Source: Nymphaea colorata (taxonomy: Eukaryota > Streptophyta > Magnoliopsida > Nymphaeales > Nymphaeaceae). From it: a DNA stretch of 64,000 nucleotides. Positions 11,195 to 23,639 of the stretch are shown here, piece after piece (position 1 is the stretch's first letter; every line of letters starts with the position of its first letter). The position numbers and the translations under genes are program-made. Below the pieces are notes generated by a model. It saw only the letters and a list, made by a program, of their open reading frames with translations. It was not told where the DNA came from and made no database searches. The DNA is taken from assembly GCF_008831285.2 (NCBI RefSeq), contig NC_045149.1, forward strand, positions 5,943,500 to 6,007,499, written 5' to 3'.

Positions 11195-13510
11195 ATGTGC
11201 CTTTTTTCTCAATCATATCAGTAGTTAACCCATTAATCAAACCAAGTTTCTTTGGATACCTTTTTCACTCACCCAAAGTTGGGCATCAAAACCCTAGATT
11301 TAGACATGATTGAGATTTAAACCCTATATTTAACCTATCTAAAACCACACTAGGTTCACTGAAGCCCACTACAATGAACCCAAACCTATCTCACATTGGA
11401 ACTTAGCTAAAACCCTAATTATAGTTAGGTTTATCTAAGTCTACCCTTTTGAACCAATGTCAGTTTAGCCATGTGAAATTAGAATGGATCTAGATCCCAT
11501 GAATTGAATTTTAGATCTTTGAATTTGAATCTAACTAAATCTTGATTTTGAAAATTGGATCTTAGTTTGGGTATTACATTTGGAGCATCAGATCAAGTTT
11601 TCAAGTAACATAAACATGAATTTAGATCTTACACAAAATTGGATTCCAACTTGAAATTTGGAGGTTATATCTAAAACTTTGGATAAATCTTAGAATTTGG
11701 AACACAATTTCTGACCTGATAGGATTGTATCCTAATTTGAATGTTGGATCTCGATGTTATTTGGATCAAGATCTCAGATATTACATGTTTGGATTTTAGA
11801 TTGCACTCAGGTCTCAACCCTAGTTGATCCTAGGTCCAAACCTTAATTTCAAATCTTCATATTTAAACAATTGAATTGGATCATAAAACATGTATTTGAA
11901 TAATTCCTGAATCAAATCTTGAATTTAGATTTGGATCAAGGTACTTTGGGTTTTAGATCATATATCTCTTCAAGTCCATCTCCCAAAGCCTTAGAAGCCA
12001 GATCTCAACTATGTTTGGATCTAGTTTGCATGCATTCATATTAGAAGTATGAATCATTGCATGGATCGATGATGATAAGGATCATGAACTGCGTCCACAT
12101 GTTCCAATCATATATTCCTTCAATTCATGTGCTCTAATTTCTGATAATTTGTTTCGATAATCCAAAATCTCATATTTTTCAAACTCAAGGCACATTAGGA
12201 TATGAATGACATTCACAACTTAAAATTTGGAATATTTAGTCTAATTCTTGATATAATTACTGCTTGTTAAGGTGCCAAAAATTGTTAGATCTCATACCGA
12301 CAGGTCGGGTCCTATCTTTCATAATTTTCCACAAGAGATAAGGTGGTAAGTTTTTTTTTTTGGAACTTTTTCTATATGAAAAGTTGTATGCACGATGGCA
12401 TAATTTTTCATGTAGACATCCCTCTTTTGAGGGAAAGGAGATCTTACTAGGGATGGTGAGTCTTACTGGAGTCATTTGAGTTTTGAAGATCATTTATAAT
12501 GTTTTTTGAGATAATTGTCATATCCCCACCTTTTTTCGTTTATAGTCATAGTTATCTATCATTTATTATGTTTTTTGTGAGCCAATTGTCACATACAAAC
12601 TTTTTTGGTTTATAGTGACAATTATATGATAATACATAACTATATTTTTGTTGGTCAAATGACATTTTTCTTTTAGTTAATCATACATATTATATTATGT
12701 AAAAATGCAAATTTAGAATTTTCTAGTATGGATATAAAGAACATATTTAATTTGGATTTCAATATTGGCCAACTGGTAATGATATTCAAATTATTACAAT
12801 TAATAACGATTTTTTTGGGAGAAAGAGATGAACAATCAACTTTTGCTATCGAGTGGTTAACCTATTATTCAATATTAATCAGCTTTTTGTAGAGTGGAAG
12901 GGAAGAAAGAAAAAACAAATCAGGGAGAGAGAAATATTACAATCATATGGAAGGGGTATTAGGGGCATTTTGTCAATTAAGTTAATTTATTTCTTTTCCT
13001 TTCCTTTACACAATTTTTTCTCCGTTTCTTTTCCTTTCTTTTTCATCTATTAAAATTCTTTCATTTCCATCCATCCATATATAACATGAAATTGCCAATT
13101 GGGAACGAAGAAAGTTTTCAAATTTAGGATAATGGCCGAAGGACAATACTCCCCTATTGCTGGAATTTATTTATCACGTCTACCCTCTTGGCGGCAACCC
13201 ATCGCCCACATCCAGCGAGGATTGACCTAAAACGAGGGATGATGCCATCGCTGATTTTTTTTTTAGCAAAAGGAAAAAAACAATTTCAAATGATAATTTC
13301 TTAGATCAACCCTTCCATTTTAACAATTTCTGTTTGAGAGAAGTATTTTGAAAATTTGTTGAATGCATGAGTGTCACTTATGAACGTTCAAAAGTTGAGC
13401 AGTGACACGTAATTCACTCATTCCTTAGGCAGTAATAAGTAATTTTTTCTTGTATATGTCAACGTTGTCATATATCAGAGTCAGCTAGTAATGGTTTTCT
13501 CACCGATACG
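11195..13510. other. AT-rich intergenic DNA with biased GATCT/TTGGAT composition
   Basis: From about 11280 to 12000 the sequence is dominated by variants of TTGGATCT, AATTTAGATC and similar words. This resembles stretches at 50080-50340 and 63560-63800. No coding frame, RNA gene or terminal repeats were recognised. The remainder is plain AT-rich DNA. Confidence 0.4.
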
Positions 13511-13514
13511 GTGG

Positions 13515-13544
13515 TACGCTAATAGACTGCGGCCTATTAGCGTA
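13515..13544. repeat. perfect 11-bp inverted repeat (hairpin)
   Basis: TACGCTAATAG at 13515-13525 is matched by its exact reverse complement CTATTAGCGTA at 13534-13544, with an 8-base loop. There is no T run after it and no gene beside it, so a terminator role is not suggested. It may be the centre of a small fold-back element. Confidence 0.7.
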
Positions 13545-13570
13545 ACACAATATTAGTATTTACTTAGAGA

Positions 13571-13727
13571 AATGCCAGATTCGGTTCGAGTATAGCTGGT
13601 GAGACATCCGGCTGTTTGGGCATTGCCCAATCACATTCATATTTTGGACAACAGCCCCTCAATATAAACCACCGGCCTTTGGCCCAATACTTGTAAAAGC
13701 TGGTCTCACCAGGTCATCTGTGGCATT
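13571..13727. mobile_element. possible small fold-back MITE
   Basis: The left side reads AATGCCAGAT followed by GGTGAGAC. The right side has GTCTCACC and then ATCTGTGGCATT, giving imperfect inverted ends around about 157 bp. There is no coding capacity. The target duplication is not clear, so family and limits are uncertain. Confidence 0.35.
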
Positions 13728-15180
13728 TTGTTTAGATTTCATTATCAGCTCTCTTCGATTGCTGAATTTTGTTCGTGAGTATCTTCTCTTAATAAAAAGG
13801 TTAAGGGGCCTTGCCCCCCCCAGGGTTGTTGCAACAATCAGGTTCCAGTTTAGTCAGACTCCAAACAGTTTCTAATCCATTGTCATATGTATCTGCTTCC
13901 ACAGGATACTGCGAGCATAAAGGTTCCATTTTCTCACATTAAAAGGAAAGGGAGATAAAAAGATGCAATGGCAGCCTGTGGCCCTGGAGACTTTATTGCT
14001 GCTAGTGATTATTTTTGGACAGATCAATCGATTGTACAATGTCGATGGCAACATGACACATGAAGCGACAAAAATGATCTTTTTGCCAATAGCATTTTAT
14101 TTATAAATACATACAAAGATAACGGAGCTGGATATCTGAATTGGGTGGCACGACAGAGATTAACTGGTAAGGAAAAATCCTTCCTCAGAAATGCATGACT
14201 GAATGTACCCTGCTCCAACATAATCCAAGTTCAGGTGACATCCTTGTACAAGAAGGGTTATAACAGTATGTGTGTGTGTGTGTGTGAGGGAGAGAGAGAG
14301 AGAGAAGGAAAAGAAAGGGGTGGGGGGGTTGGGTTATGGGAAGGGGGAGGGGAGAGAGAGAGGGAAAGAGAAACTTACCAATGTTATTTTGCTGCTTAGA
14401 GAACTTAAGTGCAAGGCAATCTACAGAATTTCTGGAGACATAACAAACCTTGTGTTGTAAGTACCAAATTTCTGGAGACATAACATAGTACCAAAAGGTA
14501 TGATACATGTGCTTGTGTGAGTGCGTGGATCCACCAAAACCTATGAGCATTAGCATACAGTAGCTTGATATTGTTTGATCAGGCGGTTATGAAACTTGAA
14601 AGGAAAAGTTAGATAACTGCAACCACGAAAAGAAAGCTGCCACATTTTCTTAAATTACTCTTCACGTGTCACTTTGTTAGCCAATGGAGAGTGCGGATTG
14701 TGTTGATTAGTTGACTCACGGAGTCACGGTTGTGTACGCTTATACTCTAGAAACTGTATAGTATACAAATCTAAGACTCACATGATTCTTTTTGGTCACA
14801 GGTTGAGAAATCACCATGAAGAATTACAGCTATGGTTGGTAGTCAGAGGGTCAGTTTTGATTAACATTCCCAAGTCTTAAAGGTGTTTAGTTTCAGAAAG
14901 GGTATTGAAGAATCACAAAGTTCACCTTTCCTCTTTTCACCTCTCTTAGTGTCTCTGCATGAATGAGGGGAGAGGGCATAATGTCATATACCCTGTTGTT
15001 CTCTATATTAGTGAAAGGAATCATTCGAACCTGTAAAAGGTAGAGAGATGATCTGGCCACACCCTGATACTAATTGATACCAGGCACAAATTTACACGAG
15101 TAAAAATTCTGTATATTAACCTTAATACAATAAAAAGAAGACGTGTGAAAGACTCAACAACATAGCTGGGGCACTCACCA
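13728..15180. other. intergenic DNA downstream of DLDG1, with one microsatellite
   Basis: No gene is recognised. A TG run at 14269-14286 is followed directly by an AG run to about 14305 and a GGGA-rich stretch to about 14370. The open frames here are produced by this low-complexity DNA. Confidence 0.45.
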
Positions 15181-15181
15181 T

Positions 15182-15187
15182 TTTATT
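15182..15187 (-). terminator. poly(A) signal of DLDG1
   Basis: AATAAA on the minus strand lies 59 bp beyond the DLDG1 stop codon, at a normal distance for a plant 3' UTR. The cleavage site itself is not visible. Confidence 0.5.
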
Positions 15188-15245
15188 CTCTGACAAAATA
15201 TGTATCCTTCCTTATCAAAAGAAAAAGGATTGAACTGTAGTCCTG

Positions 15246-15314
15246 CTAATGCCGCTTCATTTCACGGAATATATTTGCCACATTAGGAGAGAACCTTGGA
15301 AGGAATTTGAATAG
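15246..15314 (-). CDS. DLDG1: DLDG1 terminal coding exon 7 (residues 404-425 and stop)
   Basis: It follows acceptor ATACAG, encodes [20 protein letters not shown] and RH, and ends with TAG at 15246-15248. It follows a 131-bp intron, the shortest in the gene. Confidence 0.88.
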   Translation of the reverse strand, partial: LFKFLPRFSPNVANIFREMKRH

Positions 15315-18117
15315 CTGTATTAACAGGTGAAGAGTTAGTTGATGAATTGTAGTGACATTTTCTTTAGTTTTGTAGCACAAAAAAAACACAAGTTCCATGT
15401 GCATGCATTACATTTGAAAGAAAAGGCATGAAAGTAACTACTCACCCATAATTTCACACAAGCATCTATTACGACAGGAACAAACGAAACAAAAATAGTT
15501 ATAGCAGCCTGATCAACTTCAAGTCCATAATGTTCAAAAATAATCTCTATGAGTGTCTGCCAACCTGATTCTGAATGATACCTGTTAGAAAAAGACAGAT
15601 GAACACATCTCACAAATTTTCTTTGAAATGCACTAGCATATTCATATACTGGCAAGTCAGCGACAAAGATTTCTACTCAACCAACAGAGAGTAAGAACAA
15701 AACATACTGAACCTACCACAAATCAAAACAACCATAAGCCAATTCACAAGGTAACAGCAGTTAGCCAAAGTGACAATTGCAACCACATCAGGAGCTTGAT
15801 CACAAAACGTCCTCTTTTTTTTTCTCAAGCCAAAAAGGAGTTTACAAGTTGTTGTTGCATCATCTGTATCAGCAAACTGCCATGTGTTTCCATTTTCCTC
15901 TCTCAACATGATCCGATTCCTCTTGCAATTACTAGTTTTCCTCTTAGGGAGCTTTTGAGAGAGATTATGATAAATTGAGAGCAGCACACACCAATGCAAA
16001 AACAAATAACACAAGGTCGATTGAGTAATTTAAACAAAAAGAAGGGCCTACCCTAAGAAAATGTCGGTAATCAGAATAATAAGGAAAGCCTTGCCAGTAT
16101 CTGATATATTCCTTAATATTTTATATCCTGTGAATTTCAACAAAGTCACCTGGAAAGCACAAAGAAACTACATAAGAAAAAAGAAATATTATGAAACAGA
16201 ATGACCCTAGATACCATCCATTGCTGTGTTCATTAATATGAAACTGAATAAGGCTGATAATCTAGTCTGTTGCTCTTTGAGTAAAACTTTCAGAGAAAAA
16301 AATCAAGCAGCTTTGGCTAGGAAAGGCCCAATAACCTTCCACCTACTTTGTTATTTTTATATTGAAAAATTTAAATGAGAGCAAACCAAAAGTAGAGAAA
16401 ATAGGGAAAAAAAAGTACAGACACGGCAGATTTGGATTCCTATATATCCACTCATGTGGTACTTCATCATACGATTCATATAAGATCCATCTGTCTAGAT
16501 ATCATCATCTACATCCAGAAAGCCGTATGCTTTGGAAGAAGCTTGTACAGTTTGGGAAGGGGTTTTGATTGATCTGCTACTATTAGTACGAAGACCAAGC
16601 CTTCAGTAGCTGAAGGAATAAGTTTATTGTAGTTGTTCCATGCTACGCGTGGGGAGAACAATGAGTATATTGAGCACAGCAACAAGGAACTCAGATATAC
16701 ACTCAAGCTTTTTTAACTGAAGATTGAAGAGAAAAAGGAAAAGCATTGTTGTAAAATAAGATAGATGAGTCAAGTTTTTATCATATGAGATGAGTCAGGC
16801 ATGATCTTTTCCTTTTTTTTCATTTCACAAGCATGTCACCTCATATTTCATCTAAAAATACATTCAATTAACTACGCTTCCCCTTCTCCTTTGCATTTGC
16901 CTCACTCATTTGCTTCACATTGCTGGGGTGTGCACCATTGTTAGAGCTCCAACTCTCTCTCTCTCTCTCCATCTCTCTCCGGTCCTCTTTGGCATCACTT
17001 TTATTTGCTAATGTTTGTGAATCATTGTGTTTTTTCAACTCAAAAATGAATTTTGAACTGCACCATTAAAAATTTGATGTAGTTTGGTCCAATATTCTGA
17101 ATCTTCTAGAAAACAATTGAACTTAGAAGCTGTATTAATAATGTCAGAGAAAGGAGGTCACAAAGACCATATTCTTGCAGGTTCAAACTAGCATTCGATC
17201 TTCAGTTAATTCAACATTAACAGACCAGAAAAAATGAAAAATAAGGAATTAACAATGGAAACTGAATCTCAGTAATAGGGAAAAAAGAAGCAAATATTGG
17301 TGATAAGTGATAAAACGTGAATTCCATCATATTCAATATTATTCATCCTTATCTTCAGCAGTTCTTCTAAAAGTGTAGTTTAAAAATCTGAACATTTTTC
17401 ATATCAATTTCTAAAGAAAAAGATTGTTCAAGTTTATCAAAAATATTTTGTTGTCAGGAACTTTGATGCCTAGAAATTCCATCATGTTAGCAACCTAGCT
17501 GAAAGTCGGATTGTAATAAAAAAGTCTGAATAAATAAGCCATAAGCAAATCAGACTTGTCTGAATAAGACTTGGAATATGCTTTAAGATTGTAGGCAAAA
17601 ATCTGCGTAGAAGAAAGAAAACCAGATTGATACCCATAAAGACCTCAGTGATTATAACACATTCAATATAATAAGGTACGCAAAATGCAACAGGGTATGT
17701 AACCTCACCTTGCTCTGATTAAAATAAAGAATGAAGAATATTCCAAGTCCAAATACCATATCAGACCAAATATTAGCACAGGCTTTGCGATTCTCTATCC
17801 TGTATTCATCTCTCAATTCTAATCTGCTCAAGCACAGGGTAGACATGATAAGACAGCATATGAAAAAGATATGAATAAAGGAAAAAGGCACTAGCCATGT
17901 TATACTTCAATTTAAAAATTTTAATTTAACAAAACCAAAGAAACACAAGCGTGAATTTTTCCAGAAACATTTTCTCATTGTGAAGGGGGAAAGGGGAAGA
18001 AAAAGTGGGCCTTGGGAAGACCTAACCTTTTCCCTTGGACCCAGAAAATAGAAATGGTCCTCCTGAGAAGAAAATGGAAGAACCAAAAGAAAATGCTCAG
18101 GGCTGGAGAAAGGAAGA

Positions 18118-18174
<57 letters not shown>

Positions 18175-21100
18175 AGGGAGAGACAATGAAGAAATCCAAT
18201 AAAGATTTGAAAAGCTTAGCAAGAGAGAAATGATATCAGCAAATGATGATTCAGTGACAATGCGTACGTAACTTAAAGATACAAGACAAGGAGAAATCTA
18301 TGACTCAGACCAGGATTCCCACATTAGTGAATTAAAATAATTGAATAAAATTTGAAACAGATGAAGAAATTATGGAGAAAGGAAAAAAAATTGGCTGTTT
18401 AGCTGTATAATCAATAATGTGATACCTCAAGTCACAAGTCAAAGATATCTAATCTGGATCATGAAAGGTGAACAGATAGCAAATACAGCAATTCTATATG
18501 ATGATTTGAAGAACTTCCATGGTAGAAGAAGAAAGTGCATGAACATGTTATGAATATAGCAAAAAAAGAGAGGGAAGAAAGAGTGGTAAGAAAGAGAATG
18601 TGCTTCAGTACAAAAACATACACATAATAAAAAAGGGTTTAATTGCTGGTTGTATCCCATGGATCCATTTGTCATATAAACCATATAAAATATCTTTCAC
18701 AACAGAATGTATATCAAAAGGTTGAGGGAACTCAGTATCAGTGATTCAGTGTCCCTCTTTGCAAGAAGAAGAAAATTTCTTTATTGTCAAGTAGGTCACA
18801 AAATGAGATGTCATTAAGACAATCTCCATGACATGCATGGAAATGGCCAGAAGTCCACTCCAACATATATTTCGTTGTTCAATCAGAAAAGAGAGGAAAA
18901 AACAAAGAAATAAATGATCTTACGCTTTATGCCGCAATTCCCACCAAAGCTCATCATCAGACAAAGTAGGAGATTTACCAATCTCTGATTCAAAACGGTA
19001 TCTTGCTTTCTCAACCTTTAGAGTCTTTATCATCTCAAGTTTTTGAGATTTTCTCACATCAAGCAATTCAGCAGCTAATGGCACAGTCTTCACATATCTG
19101 ACCAAGAAACAAATATTAACCATAATAATCACGACATTCATACAGATGAGGTGAATAGTCTTCACAATGTACATTCTATTGTTTCTCAAAAAAAAAAAAT
19201 CCTATTACTTCTATGGTGTTACCAATCTCAGATCTACACCAATATCTTTCTACAATTATGCAATTGTCGATGATAAATAAAACTCACATGAAAAGCAAGT
19301 GTAGGAAATATGAAATAAAATTAATGATATGTCCATCAATGATTTATGGGGAATGAAGGGTGTAAAGCAGAAAAAACAAAGAAAAAATGAAATTGGACTT
19401 TTACAGGTCCCCAGTTCATTTCAGATGAGCAAGACAGAAGATACATTTAAAAAACAGGTGTTTGAACTTTGAATAAAGTGATACCATCCAAATTGTAAAT
19501 CACCAGCACAAAATTTTCAACTTGCACATAGGATAAAGCTTCATAAGTTTTTTCTGTAAGTTTACCTATCCAAAAATGGCATAAGAATGTAGTCATGGAC
19601 CACAAAATCTAAAGCCCATGGAATGATCACCAAAATTGCCAAAAATTTTGCCTGAAAGAGAAAGCACATGGTCTTAGTGACATCATTAACATCAAACCTT
19701 ATCTCAACTATATGCAGTTGTCACAAATAACTAACAGTATACCTGCAAAAACAACTGTTGGGATATTCTAACTTGACTGCACCTGTGATATTTCAAATCC
19801 TTGTACAAAAACTTGAATACTTATTCTTGTTTTTCAACCAATTAATTGAGATATAATGTTTTAGATAAACTTGCACTATTTTATGCAATTAAAGTATTAA
19901 ACTAACTGTACTACTAAAAGAATCAAGAGCATGAACAAACAGGGACATTTACAGGTTGTAAGGAAATGGAAACGACAAGTTTTTGTTCTATGTCAAAAAT
20001 AAATTATTCATTTCCCTCCAATCTTCTTCCCTTAAAATATCAACCACACAACTATATTATATTTCTAATCCTCTTGAATTTTAGGTTTAACTAATTTTTC
20101 CCACTCTTACTGGTGACCCTCTTACGTACCTAAACTTAAAAAAATGCTTCCTTTAATATCATAAAAAAGAAATTAAGAAACCAAAATTTCACGGGAAACT
20201 AGAGAAGGTATAACAGGTTTCTTCTTATTAGATGGAGGAGATGTTTCAGCCAGCCCTCTTCACGGGAAACTAGAGAAGGTATAACAGGTTTCTTCTTATC
20301 AGTTGCATATGGGAATGAAACACTAAAACAGCCCAACATTCATATAAATTGTTGCTACTCTAATACACTTGTGCATTTAAAAACTAAGAGAGACAACAGA
20401 GCAAAAATGTGATGAGACCCTGAATTAAAATAAGAAAAATAAATTCTATTAATTTATTCTCAATCTGCAAATTTATTAAACACATGTGGATCTATACGTC
20501 AGTAAATAGGTGCTTAGGAAGATAGGCATCATTCACGAAAGCAGTCATCAAGCAAAGACCTGAATGCTTAATAAGCTATTACAAAGCATCACCATATGAA
20601 AGCTAATTAACGTTATTGTGAAATAGATCAGAAAGTAGAACATTTACTGGAACATGGATGATCAATGAACATACCGAAGCCCCTGATGCATAACGGAAGA
20701 CTCTGTCTTCATAAAGTATCTCATCTTCTACATCCTTTCCAAGAAGCAATTCTCTAACAGATCCAACCACATCTTTTTGTGGGGATAATCTACTTGGGAG
20801 TGAAGAGGCATCAGCCCCATCCGCATCCAACCCATCCTCCCAACCTTGACCCTTTTTCGAGGTAGTGGCATTTCCAGAGTCATCTTGAAGCCAGTCTTCC
20901 CACTCCCTACCTTCTGCATTCAACATATCCTCTTGTGCCTCACGCAGTTCCATTATCACCTCTGCACGCGTTGTCCAAGCCCTGAACTTGTTATCTTCGG
21001 ACAGTTCTTCCTCAATGCCACCATCAGATTCCTCCTTATCATCCAATATATCATCCTTCAGACCAAACCAGTCATCGTTGTCAAGGAAAAACTTCTGCCA

Positions 21101-21274
21101 CCAAGTTCTTTTGTCTGGCTTTCCATTCTTCGCACTCCGGATCATTCCACCAAACCGCCTTCTTCTGCTGTTCCTAAATGAAAGTGTTGAAGCTACTGGG
21201 CTCAAACAGTACCTTCGATACTCAATTTGATGAGCAAGAATAAATTTTCCACAGAAAATGATGGAATTGCTCAT
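15246..21274 (-). CDS. DLDG1: DLDG1-like CemA/PxcA-family chloroplast envelope protein (7 coding exons, 425 aa)
   Basis: The joined exons are 21274-20675, 19651-19566, 19097-18924, 17823-17709, 16149-16052, 15581-15446 and 15314-15246. They total 1278 nt with consistent phases and GT-AG introns. Residues 1 to about 50 are Ser/Arg-rich and fit a chloroplast transit peptide. Next comes an acidic region with KRTWWQKFF and [10 protein letters not shown]. The CemA-like domain begins at about 200, with membrane segments near 202-222 (ending before [13 protein letters not shown]), 304-318, 343-358 and 384-402. [20 protein letters not shown] and FNQSKV lie between them, and the C-terminus is FREMKRH. 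In Arabidopsis, DLDG1 is a chloroplast envelope protein related to plastid CemA and cyanobacterial PxcA. It influences plastid H+ homeostasis, greening and non-photochemical quenching. No inactivating change is visible. The orthologue call comes from remembered family features, not a search. Confidence 0.9.
15446..15581 (-). CDS. DLDG1: DLDG1 coding exon 6 (residues 358-403)
   Basis: Acceptor AACAG and donor GTGAGT bound it. It encodes [19 protein letters not shown] and the last membrane segment ([20 protein letters not shown]). The first G completes the Gly codon of exon 5. Confidence 0.9.
16052..16149 (-). CDS. DLDG1: DLDG1 coding exon 5 (residues 326-358)
   Basis: Acceptor TTCCAG and donor GTAGGC bound it. 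It encodes [20 protein letters not shown] and a membrane segment ending ITDIFLG. Confidence 0.88.
17709..17823 (-). CDS. DLDG1: DLDG1 coding exon 4 (residues 287-325)
   Basis: Acceptor GAGCAG and donor GTGAGG bound it. It encodes [19 protein letters not shown] followed by a membrane segment ([13 protein letters not shown]) and ends FNQSK. Confidence 0.88.
18111..18183. repeat. GA microsatellite in DLDG1 intron 3
   Basis: This is a nearly pure (GA)n run of about 50 bp with GGGA-rich edges, inside the 1.1-kb third intron. Length variation is expected. The Arg/Glu and Ser/Leu open frames across it are artefacts. Confidence 0.95.
18924..19097 (-). CDS. DLDG1: DLDG1 coding exon 3 (residues 229-287)
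   Basis: Acceptor GGTCAG and donor GTAAGA bound it. It encodes the charged loop [18 protein letters not shown] through [10 protein letters not shown]. The first base completes the Arg codon from exon 2. Confidence 0.9.
19566..19651 (-). CDS. DLDG1: DLDG1 coding exon 2 (residues 201-229)
   Basis: The exon is flanked by acceptor TTTCAG and donor GTAAAC. It encodes [16 protein letters not shown] and [13 protein letters not shown], the first membrane segment of the CemA-like domain. It is too short to appear as a stand-alone open frame. Confidence 0.9.
20188..20298. repeat. 71-bp duplication in DLDG1 intron 1
   Basis: TTCACGGGAAACTAGAGAAG at 20188 returns at 20259, and about 39 bp are repeated exactly up to TTCTTCTTAT. 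Between the copies lies a 27-bp word also found, inverted, at 27930-27956. Confidence 0.85.
20675..21274 (-). CDS. DLDG1: DLDG1 coding exon 1 (residues 1-200)
   Basis: The ATG at 21274-21272 is the first in the exon. A TTTAG acceptor stands 12 bp upstream (exon edge about 21286), so a 5' UTR intron is likely. The exon ends ...YASGAS before donor GTATGT. It encodes the transit peptide and the acidic stromal-type N-terminal region. Confidence 0.85.
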
Positions 21275-21884
21275 TAAAAATATGAACTAAACAACACATT
21301 TTTTTTATCACCCTAGAGCTCTACAAATGCAAGTAATCCACAGTACTCATTTACTCTCAGGCACCCTGTAGCAACAGAATTCCTGAAATTCCAAAGCAAA
21401 GCAGTGTCACTTTCAATGAAAAACCATATGTTCTTAATGGACCAAAAGTATATGAAAAAATAAAAACAAAAAGACAAGGAGAGAAAGGGAAAAAATTTTG
21501 TGGGAGGCCAGAGACATTGCCTGAAACATGAACAAGCAAGCTAAGTAACCAATAAATTTCCAATGCCTAGAAACCTCAACTCCCTGCCAGATCATTCCAA
21601 ACAATGCCACTATAATGTCAAAACTAGCATGGTTAAAGCCTCAATTTCGTTTCAAACGAGCCGCTTGTAAAGGCACATCAAGGTGAAAACAGATCCCTAC
21701 AAACCTATGGCCTATGCAACATAAATACTTGTAAAAGGCAGAAGTGCCTGTGCCGACGCAACCTGACTCGGATGTGGATATGGAACACGGCTTGGACATG
21801 CAACTGGCAGTTTCAATTTTTGTACTTTTTTGGTATTTAGTACAAAAAATACATACTTTTATAAATATAAACAATGGACTTATG

Positions 21885-22075
<191 letters not shown>

Positions 22076-23162
22076 ACATACGTATATGCATATATATACA
22101 TATGGCCATATCCCTACACCCGATTTTTTTAAAAATGTCTCGCACCACTGTCCATACCAGTATCTATATCAGCACCCATAGCTGCACCCTTGTGACATAG
22201 CTTATGGCTGAATTTGAATGTTAGAATATATAGACACAGATCCAACCTAGAAGGAAAGATGTCAGGTCAATTTTGGATTTAATTTTTTTAATGGTAAGAG
22301 TCGTAAGACCAAAACAGAGAAATAGAAAAAAAAGTCATGGCATACACGTTCAATCTAGAGAATACGTTTGACTGGAAAACATCTAACTTGAATATGATTT
22401 GAAACCAAGTTTTTGAATGAAATGTAAAAGTTTTCACATACCTTAACAAAGAATTCAAGTTTTAATCATCACTCACTCATGTGGTCTACTTATCTGGAGC
22501 AATGCAGTTGACCAAGCAAGATCCATGCACAATGTCAAGAGAAACACACTACTCCACTGCATTGGCCATTATAGACCTAAAGACGTCATAATTGATCATA
22601 TTTGAACATTAAATTTTCATTGGCTAAGCATTTTAAGATGTCCCCCGCGCTTGGAAAAAGTAATTCTCTTATCTGTCAACCTTGTTTCTCAAGAAGAATT
22701 AAAAACATATCTCACTACCCCTTATGTTCAACTGAAGCTATCGAAGAAAAAGCTCAGAGCTTCTTATTGAACTGGTAAATCATCAAATAGAAAAATACGC
22801 GTCCTATTAATGTAACCAAATTTCGCAAAAATGTGAGCAATGTCATGACTATATGAACTATGTGCATATCAATTCAATGCGAGAACAATTAGTTATTACG
22901 CGAACGAGAACGGCCCACAGCGTTCAACGACTCATAATCATAAACCAACGCAGCCATACAAACCAGAACACCGTGAGCGCACGCAGAAAGCCACAATAAA
23001 CTCATTGCCCTCACGCAAGACGGAAATGCCGCTCAAAAATCTACACGCAAGAAGAGTACTTTAAAAAATGGCATAGTAATTAAGACGAGAATCCCAAAAC
23101 CTAGTTCATGAAAGCTACAATTCCACACCTTTCAGTCAATTTCACCACTCTGAAGGTTAACA

Positions 23163-23390
23163 ACCTGAGAACAAAGTGAAATTGCCAAAAACGAGAGACA
23201 GATGACGACGGTCAAGAAGAAGAAGAAGAGATGGGGAGAAAACTTGATCTTGTCTCAGAGACAGGAACTCTGAGAGTAGAAAGAAAAAGAGAGAGGAGAG
23301 AGCTGACCGTCCTGTGGCGCGTACGAAGGACGGGGAGAACATCCTTCCCTTCACTTCACTTCCTTCCAGCTGAGAGCACAGAAGGATATG
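23163..23390 (-). other. DLDG1: probable 5' UTR exon of DLDG1
   Basis: Upstream of the first coding exon, the minus strand holds a long C/T-rich stretch (CTCTCTCCTCTCTC, CTTCTTCTTCTTC) typical of plant leaders. A donor-like CTCAG/GTTGTT stands at about 23163. With the acceptor at 21286 this would give a leader intron of about 1.9 kb. Its end and the transcription start cannot be proved from sequence, and a second donor candidate (GAAAG/GTGTGG) lies about 30 bp further on. Confidence 0.35.
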
Positions 23391-23639
23391 GCGCCACTCC
23401 CTCTCGTTCGATTGCTTTATCCCGTTCGAAAAAAGGACGGCTCCGATCTGACGATCGTGCCCACCTTCGAAGCCACGCAGCAGACATGGATCGTATATTA
23501 ACGCATCGGATCGGTACTCGAGTCCTAGCTGGTTATCTCAATGTGGATATTTGGAAGACAAGTTGTTTCATTTTCCTTTTTCATCAGTTCAAGATTTTAG
23601 CGGAAGACTCCTTTCTTTTTCTGAAAATTGCATAAACAA

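Noticed and set aside
11280-11400. AAACCCTA-like words suggesting interstitial telomere repeats
   Set aside because: They are isolated and irregular; there is no tandem array of the 7-bp plant telomere unit.
23231-23635. 134-codon plus-strand open frame
   Set aside because: It is antisense to the probable DLDG1 5' UTR and promoter, has no domain, and its length fits chance in a purine-rich stretch.
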